64,000 nt of DNA, taken from NCBI GenBank assembly GCA_003117195.1, contig BDSI01000009.1:1716594-1780593 (forward strand), given 5' to 3'. The stretch is from Eudorina sp. 2006-703-Eu-15. Taxonomy: Eukaryota; Chlorophyta; Chlorophyceae; Chlamydomonadales; Volvocaceae. Below the pieces are notes generated by a model. It ran no database searches. It was not told where the DNA came from and saw only the letters and a list, made by a program, of their open reading frames with translations. Shown piece after piece: positions 50,401 to 60,362 of the stretch. The translations under genes and the position numbers were made by a program. Numbering within the stretch: position 1 is the stretch's first letter; every line of letters begins with the position of its first letter.

Positions 50401-53400
50401 AATCTGAACGAGAATGACGTGAGTGGCGGACTGGCGGGCGAGGTCGCGGCGGTCAAGGCTCCGGCGATACGGCAGCCGGCCGCAGCCCAGCGACTGTGCA
50501 CCTCTCGACACCCGTATCAACCGCCGCCCGCGCTTCTGCAGTAAACCCCTAGTACCCCACACCCGCCCGACCACCACCTCATCCCCCAGCCCACCCCACC
50601 AGCGCCCCGCCCCTGCAACCCCCACCCATATGTCTACCAATTTCCTATTACCCCACATCCTTCCCGCAACAGAGTAGCAGCGCAGCAGCGCAGCAGCGCA
50701 GCAGCGCAGCAGCGCAGCAGCGCAGCAGCGCAGCAGCGCAGCAGCGCAGCAGCGCAGCAGCGCAGCAGCGCAGCAGCGCAGCAGCGCAGCAGCGCAGCAG
50801 CGCAGCAGCGCAGCAGCGCAGCAGCGCAGCAGCGCAGCGTCAATATTTCCACCAATACCCCAACCCATATCCCGCTCCCCCCCTTCTGGACCCCCGCAGG
50901 TTGCCTTCCTGGCGTCCTTCCATTCGGCGCCCTTCCCCCGCAGTCTCGCAGTGGCCTCCGAGGGCGCCCTCACCATCGGCACCGCGGACGACATCCAGAA
51001 GCTGCATGTGCGGGCGGTGCCGCTGGGGGAGCAGCCCCGCCGGGTGGCGCACCACGAGGGGGGCCGCCTGCTGGGGGTGCTCACGCAGAGGCTGGTGGGT
51101 GCTCTAGGGAGGGAGGGAGTCGATGGGTGTGCTGGGTTGGGTGGGCAGGAAGCAGGATTGTGTATACGGTATGCGGCATCAAGGTGGGACTTGTCTGAGG
51201 CGAAAGCTGTCGGCCACGTCTGCCTGCCTGCCTGCCTACCTACCTACCCACCTGCCCGGCACGTGACCGCGGTGATGGTTTTTGTCGTACATGCCGCGCC
51301 CGCCCGCTTGCAGGAGGCGGACGGCAGCGAGCGGGCCTACCTGCGACTGCTCGACGACACGACGTTCGACGTCGTGGCGTCGTACGCGCTGGCGCCGACG
51401 GAGATGCCGTGCAGCTTGGCGGCGTGGTCGGGCTCTCCGGGCGGCGGCGCGGGCGCGGGCCCCAGCGGGGAGGTACGGCAGGGGCGTGGCACGGGAACCA
51501 CGGGACACAAGGGGCGAAGTAGAAGCCCACTTGGAGCTCTCACACACACACACATGGGCTTCTCATTAAACACACATAACTCCACGACCTGCCTATGGAC
51601 ACACGAATCCGCGACAGTGCCAAGCCCCTCCGCCCCCCGCCTCCTCCCCCTCACAGCTCCCGCCCCTCCCCGCCCCGCCCCGCCCCCCCCTCCCCCCCGA
51701 CTCCTCGCAGGGCAGCTCCTCCTCCGCCTCCGCCTCCGGCCCCTCGCCCGCCTGCTTCCTTGTGGGCACCGCCTTCATCGCCCCGGAGGAGCCGGAGCCC
51801 TCCCGGGGCAGGATCCTGGTTCTGGAGCACGTCCCGGGGTCGGCCACCGGGCAGAGCTCGGTGAGGACTGAGTACCGTACTGAAAAGAAAAGAGGAACCA
51901 AACCCCTGAACCCGGGGAAACATACATACTCTGGCACACCCTGCCGTTGTTTGGGGTCCGGGTTGTAAGATGTGATGGGAGGCGGCATGGCATGGACCGT
52001 CGGGGAGGTAATGGTCGTATGCCGCACGTGCTTCTTGCGACGCCGCGCCTGTGTGTGGGGGTGTGTGTGGGTGTGTGTTGTCGTACAGGTACGGCTGGTG
52101 ACCGAGAAGGAGGTCAAGGGCGCCGCGTACAACGTGCTCCCCTTCGTCAAGGACAAGATCCTGGCTTCGGTGAACAACAAGGTAGAGCTGCGGGTTAGGG
52201 GAGGGCGGGAGGGGTGTGTTTAGAAATGCAACCCGGGGTCGGTCGTGATCTCCCATGTGCACACACATGCGGAAACCCGCCCCTCCCACCCCTGTTAAGG
52301 GCGGGGGGGACTCTGCGGAACCTGCGTGAATGCGCGTCGTGGCACTGTGACCTGTGACTGTCTTGCCGTACAGTTGTAAGTCAGTGACTGGTAGGCACCG
52401 GAGGCGCGGAGCGAACTGCAGAGCCGGAAGCACCACCCCCAACCCCCATCCCGGGGGGCCGGGGAGGAGGGGGAGCACCGCCCTCCCTCTCAGGAGGAGG
52501 AGGCGCTCTTGACGCAGTGCCCTCCCTCCCCCCGCGTGTCCACCAATCTCCTGCACTCCCTCGCCCTCGCCCTTTCCCTCATGTCAATCGAGACAGCGAA
52601 ACCGCGAAAACGTCCCCTCGCCCCCTTGCCGTCCCTACTACATGCCCGGCGCGCCACGGTTGTCGTCCCCTGCGCCAAACCAACCTGTCAACCCCCAAAC
52701 CACCAACCACGCCCCCTGAACCCCTTGATATTGGTGTGGGGATGGCGGCGGCGTTGACGGGTTGCAGGTGACGGTGTACCGATGGGTGGTCAGAGACGGC
52801 GCCGGGGGCAGCGGCGCCGCCGCCGCCGCGGCGGCTGCGGCTGCGGCCTCCACTGGCGGCGGCGCTCCCCGGGCTGAGCTGGCCTCCGAGTGCTCCCACC
52901 TGGGCAACATTCTGGCGCTGTACTTGGCCACGAGGTGGGTGCGGCAGTGGGGCAGTGGGGGCTGGAGGAAACTGGTAGACTCGTCGAAGTTGCGTTTGGG
53001 CGAGGACGGGCATGGGGAGGGCCGTGGCGGGGGAAGCTGGCGCGGGGCAGCACGCAGGGGTGACCCCGCGCCCCTCCCCCCGGGCGCGTGTGGAAGGCTC
53101 CAGTTGTACATGATGGCCATCGGAAGGCCTACCACCGCCACCACCGGCCCCAAACCTGACCTGACCTGACCTGACCTAACCCTGTGTGTGTGTGTGTGGG
53201 GGGGGGGTGGGCCGCAGGGGCAACCTGGTGGTGGTGGGCGACCTGATGAGGTCAGTGTCGTTGCTGTCGTACAACGCGGAGCAGGGCGTTCTGGAGCACC
53301 GCGCCGCGGACTACAACAGCGGCTGGACCACGGCCGTGGAGGTGAGGGAGGAAAGAGGAGGGGAGGGGGGTTAAATTGAAAAAAGAAAAGAAACCAGCGA

Positions 53401-55546
53401 GCCCGTTGGAGGGGAGGGGGTGTACAGGAAATGGGTAGACATACCGTATTCATACCGCGCTGCTGCCAGAGCAAAGGTCCGGTGAAGGATCGACTGGACG
53501 GATCTCCAGCGATGTGACGAGGGAAGGAGGAGGAGATGGAGGAGGAGTAGGAGGAGATGGAGGAGGAGGAGGAGGAGGAGGAGCCCAATATGCGACCGCG
53601 CGCGTTCGTCCATCTTCGTTCGGGTTACGGTATCAGCGGGCCCTACTAAGTGCCGTACCGCCACTCGGAAGTAGAGAGGGACATGCTGGGGGGGATGTTC
53701 AAGGGTTGTACGGCCGGTGGCAGCGCGGTCACGCTGTCTGGAGGGTATTGCCGTGCATGCAACGTTACCGTACAGGCACAGCGCTCCGTATCCGTATCCG
53801 TCCGTCCGTCCGTCCACCCCGCTGCCTAGGCACTGGACGACGACACGTACCTGGCTTCCGACAACCACCTCAATGTGTACGTGGTGCGGAGGAACGCCGA
53901 ATCAGCCACCGACGAGGAACGCGCCAGGCTGCAGGTGCGTCGGGGGGGGGGGAAATGCGGTTTGCGGGTGTGTGGGGGGAGCGCTGGTGGCGGGTGGGTG
54001 GTGGGGGTGGGGGCGGTGGCTGGGGGCAATCAACCGGTCAACTGGCTTCATGCCGTACATGTCGTACAGCGGCGCCGGATTGTGCCCCCTGTGGGCGATG
54101 GTGGTGGTGGTGGTGGTGTGTCTGGGAGGTCCTGGAGGCTCCTCGTGCCTACGGTACCTCCTTCCGGATCACTCCCGTGCTGTTGAAACACCGATGTGTG
54201 CTGCTGTGCCGCTTCTCGCGGTTGCACCGATTCGCTGCAGAATCCCCCTCCCCGTCCCCGCCCCCCCCTCACCCTTACCCCGCTGCCCAGGTGGTGGGTG
54301 AATTCCACACGGGTACCTTCATCAACCGCCTGCGCCCCGGCTCCCTGGTCATGCGGCCGCCCGACTCGGAGTTCGCGGGGCTGCCGGTGCCGGTGCTGTT
54401 CGGGGGCACGGATGGCCGCCTGGGGGTCATTGCGCGCCTGCCGCAGGCCCTGTACGACATGCTGACAAAGCTGCAGGTACGGCGGCGAACCCGTTGGTGG
54501 TTTGTCCGATCCTGGCCCCTCTTGCGAACACCCTCTGTTCGTGTGAGTATTGCGTATGTGAGTATTGGGTATGTGAGTATTGCGTATGTGAGTATTGGGT
54601 ATGTGAGTATTGCGTATGTGAGTATTGGGTATGTGAGTATTGGGTATGTGAGTATTGGGTATGTGAGTATTGCGTATGTGAGTATTGGGTATGTGAGTAT
54701 TGGGTATGTGAGTATTGCGTATGTGAGTATTGGGTATGTGAGTATTGGGTATGTGAGTATTGCGTATGTGCGCGGGCCGACACGTCATCACACGTCATCC
54801 CGCGACGGCCGCATCCGCCTTCGACCCCGCCCGAACTGCCCCCTGCCCACCCCCCGGCCCTCCGCCCCTCCCGGCCCCCCGGCCCCCCACCCCCTGGCCC
54901 TCCTCGTCGCAGTCAGCGCTGCGTCAGGTGGTCCGGGGTGTGGGCGGTCTGAGCCACGAGCACTGGTGCGCCTTCGCCAACGAGCGGCGCACCAGCGACG
55001 CGCGCGGCTTCGTGGACGGAGACCTGATTGAGACCTTCCTGGACCTGTCGCCGCAGGTGGGGCGGTGGGACGGTGGGACGGTGGGACGGGACGGGACGGG
55101 CGGGGGTCAGTGATGGCTGATGAGTGCGTCTGTTTGGTAATAGCCCCTGAGGGGTGGTTTTGAAACACACCTTCCTGCCTACAATAACGCACTCACGCAC
55201 ACAGGCATACTCAACACACACATTGCGGATCTGAGTGGCGTTAAGGTGATATTGCGGCGCCGCCCTCGCACCTACCGCCCCCTACTCAGCCCCCTACTCA
55301 GCCCCCTACTCAGGCCCCTACTCAGCTCCCCGTTCCCCGCCCTTCGCGCTGGTCCGCATGTCTGTTGGTTCGTTCGCGCCCCACCCCACCACCCCACCAC
55401 CAATTTCCTATACCCCACCACCCCACCAACGTCCTACACCCCGCCACCCCCAGGACGCCGCCCGGGTGGCCGCCCTCATGGGCCCCGAATGCAGTGTGGA
55501 TGAGCTCACCCGGCGGGTGGAGGACCTGGCTCGCACCCTGCACTAG
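39365..55546 (+). CDS. DDB1: DNA damage-binding protein 1, CUL4 E3 ligase adaptor (27 exons, 1252 aa)
   Basis: Links CUL4 to DCAF/WD40 substrate receptors and acts in UV-damage repair and chromatin control in the nucleus. Exons: 39365-39504, 39902-39950, 40872-40931, 41275-41350, 41858-41988, 42566-42844, 43306-43482, 44023-44149, 44699-44811, 45756-45911, 46408-46509, 46687-46788, 47312-47398, 48438-48548, 48972-49137, 49514-49774, 50213-50418, 50900-51094, 51314-51472, 51711-51860, 52089-52181, 52768-52934, 53218-53341, 53830-53934, 54291-54476, 54913-55056, 55454-55546; every phase agrees. Plant-DDB1-like blocks cover the full length: [12 protein letters not shown] (start), [105 protein letters not shown] (end). 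It is longer than the usual 1090-1140 aa because of Gly/Ser (about 195-225), Gly (about 742-753) and Ala (about 998-1008) insertions. Intron 10 is GC-AG. Confidence 0.96.
41229..41256 (+). repeat. Intron element copy 7, 3' half (DDB1 intron 3)
   Basis: AAATGTCTACCAATTTCCTA followed by a pyrimidine tract. The exon 4 acceptor is 17 bp downstream. Confidence 0.75.
41674..41730 (+). repeat. Intron element copy 8, full length (DDB1 intron 4)
   Basis: TTTGCTCTGGCAGCAGCGCAG, then TTTGAATATGTCTTCCAATT, then TCCTAATC. It is about 127 bp before the acceptor because two copies of the T-rich repeat follow it. Confidence 0.85.
41769..41851 (+). repeat. Tandem pair of the T-rich intron repeat (DDB1 intron 4)
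   Basis: Two successive copies of a roughly 42 bp unit (GTTTATTTCTTTTTTCAATT, then TAATCCCCCTCCACA) form the pyrimidine-rich end of the intron. Related copies lie at 10046-10070, about 47115-47145 and, inverted, about 53370-53392. Confidence 0.8.
42500..42549 (+). repeat. Tandem GTTGATCGTTGACC repeat (DDB1 intron 5)
   Basis: About three 14-bp units immediately upstream of the exon 6 acceptor. Confidence 0.8.
43941..43967 (+). repeat. Intron element copy 9, 3' half (DDB1 intron 7)
   Basis: CTCTACCAATTTCCTAAATC followed by a C-rich tract to the exon 8 acceptor 54 bp later. Confidence 0.65.
44181..44333 (+). repeat. GGGGCA hexamer array (DDB1 intron 8)
   Basis: About 25 almost perfect GGGGCA units lie 30 bp after the exon 8 donor. 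The G-rich strand is the transcribed-RNA sense, so both DNA and RNA could form G-quadruplexes. It stays open in all frames (Gly-Ala, Gly-Gln, Gly-Arg shadows). Confidence 0.97.
44837..44897 (+). repeat. GGGGT pentamer array (DDB1 intron 9)
   Basis: About 12 GGGGT units with two GCGGT variants, 25 bp after the exon 9 donor; G-quadruplex prone. Confidence 0.9.
46341..46370 (+). repeat. Intron element copy 10, 3' half (DDB1 intron 10)
   Basis: CATGTGTACCCATTTCCTAT followed by a long CT tract and the exon 11 acceptor 36 bp later. The host intron has a GC donor. Confidence 0.6.
46548..46652 (+). repeat. GACTGCCC repeat followed by GGAC repeat (DDB1 intron 11)
   Basis: About ten GACTGCC(C) units of 8-9 bp, then five GGAC units. 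They fill most of the 177 bp intron. Confidence 0.9.
47237..47293 (+). repeat. Intron element copy 11, full length (DDB1 intron 12)
   Basis: CTCTGGCAGCAGCAGCGCAG, then TCTTGGTATGTCTACCAATG, then CCCTACACG. The exon 13 acceptor is about 18 bp on. Confidence 0.85.
47457..47495 (+). repeat. GT dinucleotide repeat (DDB1 intron 13)
   Basis: About 19 GT units. Confidence 0.95.
48558..48698 (+). repeat. GGACGGAG octamer array (DDB1 intron 14)
   Basis: About 16 units of GGACGGAG with GGGA interruptions start about 10 bp after the exon 14 donor. The array is purine-rich and open in several frames (Arg-Asp-Gly-Gly-Thr-Glu-Gly shadows). Confidence 0.95.
48793..48832 (+). repeat. Intron element copy 12, divergent (DDB1 intron 14)
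   Basis: AATGTCGACCGGTTTCCGAT followed by CCTCCCAATCTCCTATA. It looks like a mutated 3' half with a second partial one attached. Confidence 0.5.
50628..50868 (+). repeat. Intron element copy 13 with internal octamer expansion (DDB1 intron 17)
   Basis: CATATGTCTACCAATTTCCT marks a first 3' half. Then 50676-50838 is about 20 perfect GCAGCAGC octamers, followed by CAATATTTCCACCAATACCCC, a second degenerate 3' half. The octamer equals the GCAGCAGCGCAG segment of the element, so the satellite seems to have grown from within one copy. The exon 18 acceptor is 31 bp on. Confidence 0.85.
52536..52562 (+). repeat. Intron element copy 14, 3' half (DDB1 intron 21)
   Basis: GTGTCCACCAATCTCCTGCA, a diverged sense copy about 200 bp before the acceptor. 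Confidence 0.5.
52961..52998 (-). repeat. Intron element copy 15, antisense and diverged (DDB1 intron 22)
   Basis: The minus strand reads CAACTTCGACGAGTCTACCA, then GTTTCCTCC. It starts about 27 bp after the exon 22 donor. Confidence 0.5.
53420..53480 (-). repeat. Intron element copy 16, antisense full length (DDB1 intron 23)
   Basis: The minus strand reads TTTGCTCTGGCAGCAGCGCG, then GTATGAATACGG, then TATGTCTACCCATTTCCTG. An inverted copy of the T-rich repeat lies next to it (53370-53392), so both repeats may have moved or been inverted together. Confidence 0.8.
54541..54772 (+). repeat. 15-bp GTGAGTATTGSGTAT array (DDB1 intron 25)
   Basis: About 15 units differ only by C or G at one position. 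Each unit holds GTGAGT and GTATGT, both good matches to a 5' splice-site consensus. The array begins 65 bp after the real exon 25 donor. With a 15-bp period it has no stop codon and creates long false frames on both strands. Confidence 0.97.
55400..55442 (+). repeat. Intron element copy 17, 3' half (DDB1 intron 26)
   Basis: ACCAATTTCCTATACCCC, then a second ACCAACGTCCTACACCCC directly before the exon 27 acceptor (11 bp). Confidence 0.7.
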
Positions 55547-58500
55547 CAGGCAGGGGAGGGCAGGGCAGGGGAGGGGAGCCGTCCGCGAAAAAACACTGCC
55601 CTGCGTGTGTGGGTGTGTTGCTCGGCGGGCAAGGCAGGGATGTTTGTGTGTTTAAAAGGAAACAGGAATGTTTGTGTGTGTGTGGGTTTGTGTGTGTTTA
55701 ATTAAGAGAGTGTGTGTATATTGTGGCTTGTGGCTGTGTCTTGAAAGTGCGACCGCGTGACACGGGTGCGCCCCCCCCCGGCGGTTCCGCGCACGTGCGG
55801 GTTCTGGGGCCTCAGGGGACGGGGGCCGGGATGAAGGGAAATAGCAGCAGCACCAGCAGTTGTAGCAGGAGCAGGAGCGGCAGCGGGGCCCGAGCAGCAG
55901 GGCAGCTCCAGGGGCCCCGCCTGCGCCCCGTTGCCTGTTGCCGTTGGAACGCGTGCCCGCGGGATGCCCGCGTTGCTGGGCGGCAGGGGCACAAGGGGCC
56001 GGGGGAGATCAGACCCACACCAGGTGCGTGTGAAGGTGTGAAGGCCCGCCCGCCCCACAGACGTGGATGTGTTTGCGTGGCTGTGCGGAATGGGCGGATG
56101 ATCTGGCGAGAGGGACTGGCAGTGAGTTTCGTTGCCCTGGTTCTTTCCGTTACTGGAGGCTACGTGATCGCGCGGCTCGAGGGTACCGTACACAACACCG
56201 CCCGGGGGAGGGGGACTTAGAACGCTGCTGGATGGCGGGGTTTTGAGGGGCAGCATCGGCTGGGGGCGCAGGGCGGTGGGGCGCGGCCCGCGGGGGCCCC
56301 CGCAGACCGGCGTGCACCCGCGGCTTGCGGTGGGTGCGGCAGGGCAGCCGCACGCCAACGGCAGTTGGGATATGGTAGTTCGCCACTTGAGGGCTGTCCC
56401 CCGTGCCCACCGCTCAAGCGTGTCCTCCTCTTCCTCCTCCTCCCGCTGGGTTGTGTCCTGGAGGTAACTGAGGGCCGTTTAGGCGCGGCGGTGCGGGATC
56501 TCTGCCGGGACCCCCGGCTCTGCTGCGGTCGCAGGGGATGGCCGCAAAGGCAGGGGGCGCTTGGGATGTGCGCACGTCGGCGGGTTCCATTGGGGGTTAA
56601 CCGCAGGACGGCGTTGGGCGTTGTGTCCATGGGTCGGGTTGGGAGGCGAGCGTGGGCGCGGGATGCGATCACGTTGCGGAGCTGGGGGCTGATGCGTGTC
56701 CGCCGCTGCGGTCGCTGTTTCGCCTCTGCCCCGCGTCCCGCGACTACATTGGAAGGCCTCTCCGGGGAGCTTCGGTGTTGCAAATGGCTGAGCCGCTGGT
56801 GGAGATGAGTTGGGAGGTGCTGGGGTTGGGGATGGGGTGAAGGAGCGCCGTACTCGCATCGACTCAGGAGGCAGCACGCGGCATTCGTGCTCTGCTGACA
56901 TCCCTCGGTAAATAAGAAGTATGGACCCTTAGATGTACTACGATATCAGCGGCGTTCAGCGGCTTTACAGCTGTCGAGGCGAATATGCGCGAGGCGCGAA
57001 TCAGTGCGACACAGCGCGCGGTCTGGCAGGCAAGGCGATTCGGCACTCGGCACCGTTTCTCAGCCAACAAAAACACGGGAGAGCCGAGCCCCAAACGCGC
57101 GCAGATCAGCTGGCACTCGACGCGGAGGAGCGAGCGAACCGGGCGTCCCAAGTCCCCTGAGGCCAGCCCCCTCTGGTGTGTGTCCGACGCGCGCAGACAT
57201 GACGACAGTGACATTGACCGCGACCCTGTAGCAGTTCTACAGCGATGGCTGCGGTCATGGGGCCTGAGGTACGGGGCCGAATTGCGCCAGGGAGGGGCCG
57301 CGGGAGCCCGGGGGGGGCACCGGAGGAACGCGCTCGACCCGGCGGCGCCGCCGCCAACACACGAGCCGCTAGAGCAGCGAGGTATCCCCGTGGGCTCTGT
57401 CCACAGCGCAGGTCCGCGAGCAGACCCATCACCGCAGCTTGCGCCCTCTTACCGCCGCCCACCCCTACTCCCGGGCAACTCCCGGGTGTCGGATCGGGTC
57501 GCGCAATCGCCGCCCGCTTTAAGAGCGCATCTCCAGCGCATGGTGCGGTCCTCCCCCCGCCGAGCCCAGAACCAGTGAAACCCGGTGCCGGTAAATTAGT
57601 CTGCCGGTAAAATACGACAATGCGCATGCACGTGTACTGCGCGATGCCAGCCTGCTGGGGAGAATCTAACGAGCAAGTCAAAAAGCGCCTCCGTGTCGCA
57701 TCGTATCGTGTCATGTCGTGTCGCGTGGGTATGAGAGAGCCGACCGGCTATCACGACCGCACGGATGCCCCCTCCACCTCCCTGCCGGTCCTTATGCCGG
57801 TGTCTAGACGCGCCTACTAGCGCCGAGGATCTGCCGATGCACTGAGGACTTGAGGACGATGAACACGTCGCCGCCGGTGACACGGCCGAAGGGGCCACCT
57901 CGCCACGTGCCTATTGATTGGTGCCCAACGGGGCGTCCCAGGTCCCAGCCATTGCCCCCCACCTGGCGACCCCGACCCGCGCGCCCCAGTCCAAATCCAT
58001 ATCGGCGGCGCCTGTTAGGTCACATTCAGAATCACAGACAATCACACCACCACCACACTTCTTGTCAACGCATCTAACGAGAATGTTATTTATTAGATCA
58101 AAAGCCGCCGCATGTACGACAGTCAACGAGGAACAAGCCTCCGCGGGACGAGAAACAGGCAGTCAACCGCCAGTCAAACATATGATGAAGGACGCAGTAC
58201 GGTACTCGCATGCTTGCGGCCCCTAAAGCACAAGAAAGCACTTGATGCACGCACGGCACACATTTAGCATAGGAGCACGAGCGCCATGCAAGTAAGAATC
58301 AGGGTCGTGCCGCGGGGGCAAAGCAGCGCGCGGTGCCCGCACAGTTATAATAATGCCCACAGCGCGCATGAATCCTCGGCGTCAGGCACGAGTCCTAATT
58401 AGGAAGAAGCCCACACGTGAACCCCACATCAAACAACAAAGTGGGGCTGCGGCCCGTGTGCCACATGTGCGCACAGGGCGGGCGAGGACCAGCCCTGCGC

Positions 58501-59066
58501 CGTACCGTGCCGTACAGTGGCGGTGGGACGCCCGTCACGTAGAAGCGTCGGCGGCCCCTTCCGACATTCCAACCACGGCACACGAGAGGGCTTAACACTG
58601 GTTTGGGTAGGGCGGGCTCCTCGCTGAAAACCCGACGCACCGTGACCTCCCGCTGCCCCTCCCGACACGGAAACACCGTGGGGGCGCACGGGCGGGGCCG
58701 GCAGGCGCATGCCGCGGGCGTGCCATCCTGCCCGACGCAACGCCCGACGCAAACCAAGCAGTAACGAACGCCCTCAGGCCCCCCCCTTCCCCCGTGCCCC
58801 AGCGGGCGTCTGGCGGCTGGGGAACCTTGGTGCCCCCCACGGCATCGAACCTGGCAGGCCCAGTACGCCATTGAGTCACCCACACTCGCACATTTTGACA
58901 CGGTTGGGTCAGGCCGGTTTCCCCGCTCAAAACACATACACATACACACATACGTACATACATACACATGTGAGCGCGTGCACAGCGGCTCCGCTTTCCT
59001 GCAACACACCCGTACACACCCCTAACACACGCACACGGAATACACAGTCTTCCCCCGCGCACCTTT

Positions 59067-59233
59067 CCGCGGGGGGTGCTTCGGCCTGGACACACACACA
59101 CACACACACAGATACACAGATACACCCATGCACATGCACACATATGCGTACGGCAAGTCACTCCGCGCATCTTCACGAGGGCCCCCCTTCAGTGCGCGCG
59201 CGCGCGTGTGTGTCTGTGTGTGTGTGTGTGTGT
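59067..59233. repeat. CA and GT dinucleotide tracts with purine-pyrimidine CG run
   Basis: A CA tract with GATACA variants at 59090-59125 and a CG then GT tract at 59198-59233 give short alternating purine-pyrimidine DNA. Confidence 0.8.
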
Positions 59234-60329
59234 GGCAGGAGGGGAGAGCGTGGAGCCCGCCCCATGCGCGCGAGGTGCCGCACCTCACCTCACCGCAGTC
59301 TTCCAGGCAGGGCAACGCGGCCGCTGCAGCGATGGGGGTCCGGGCGCCGCATCGCACCTCGCACTGCACACTGCAGCCGCACTGCGGGGTTGTACGGCAC
59401 AGCACGGCACGGCACGCGAGTCGTTGTACACCACCTTTTACTGGCCCCAACGCGACCACACACACACGCGCGCGCGCGCGGGTGAACACTTACCCGGGAC
59501 CGGACCCGGGACCGGGACGACACGCCCCGACACGAGACCGAACAGAGATCAACTGGAGAGAGAGAAAGAGAGAAAGGGAGTAACTGTGCGCGCTAGCGTG
59601 CCAAGCGATCAAGGGCGGAATGACCGTGGGCCCACGTAATGCCACGGGATACACACCAGTGGATAGTGTGGAGGTGCGCGGCGCCGCCGCCGCCGCCGGG
59701 GCACACGCCCTCGACTTCAGTATATATATTGCCTTTTCTGTGGCCGGACATCCGGACATCCGGACCCGACGCCCTTGATACAGTGGGCATATTGGGTTGA
59801 GCTCCGACGGGGTGAGTTTTGTGTGTACTTGTTTGGGGCGACCGCCCCGGACCGCCTCCCCTCCCAGAGCCCTTCCACAGCCGACACGTTGAGAGCACGG
59901 GAGGCCATGCCACCGTCTTCCTCCAGTCGCAGCCCCCAACCCATCTTCATCTTCAGTTACGGCAATGGCAGCAAGCTCTACCGGGGCGCCGCACCGCCGC
60001 TGCCCTCCCGCGCCCACTCCCCCTCTCCACACCCTCCTCAACGCCGAGACCGGGCCACGGCCGATAGACTTCATTGAAGCTGTGTAGCACCGGGCCTCAG
60101 GACGAGCCGCAGGCCAGGCCGCCTCCAGCACTCGCGATGCGTCGAAACGTCGTACATCTCGAGGGGTGCCCCGGCTGGACGGGACGGGTCGGTGAGGGGT
60201 CGTGGTGGCAGTGAGGTGCGCCGCCCCGAAACCCCAAGGGTGCGATGTGCTCCTCTACGGAGCCAACACCCGCCCCAGTGTGTCCCAGTGCGCGCCAAAA
60301 AAAACTCAGTTCGCGAACAGCACACATGG

Positions 60330-60330
60330 A

Positions 60331-60361
<31 letters not shown>

Positions 60362-60362
60362 G
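60330..60362. repeat. CA then CG dinucleotide tract
   Basis: Perfect CA units change to CG units; the same CA-to-CG pattern occurs at 59455-59480. Such tracts can adopt Z-DNA. Confidence 0.85.

Noticed and set aside
50224..51084. 286-codon minus-strand frame with Leu-Arg-Cys-Ala repeats
   Set aside because: Caused by the GCAGCAGC octamer array inside DDB1 intron 17 and antisense to exons 17-18.
54541..54772. CRISPR-like array
   Set aside because: Units are contiguous with no spacers, in an intron of a eukaryotic gene; it is a minisatellite.
53514..55031. 505-codon plus-strand frame reading through DDB1 exons 25 and 26
   Set aside because: It is open only because the 15-bp intron array has no stop; in DDB1 homologues exons 25 and 26 join directly.
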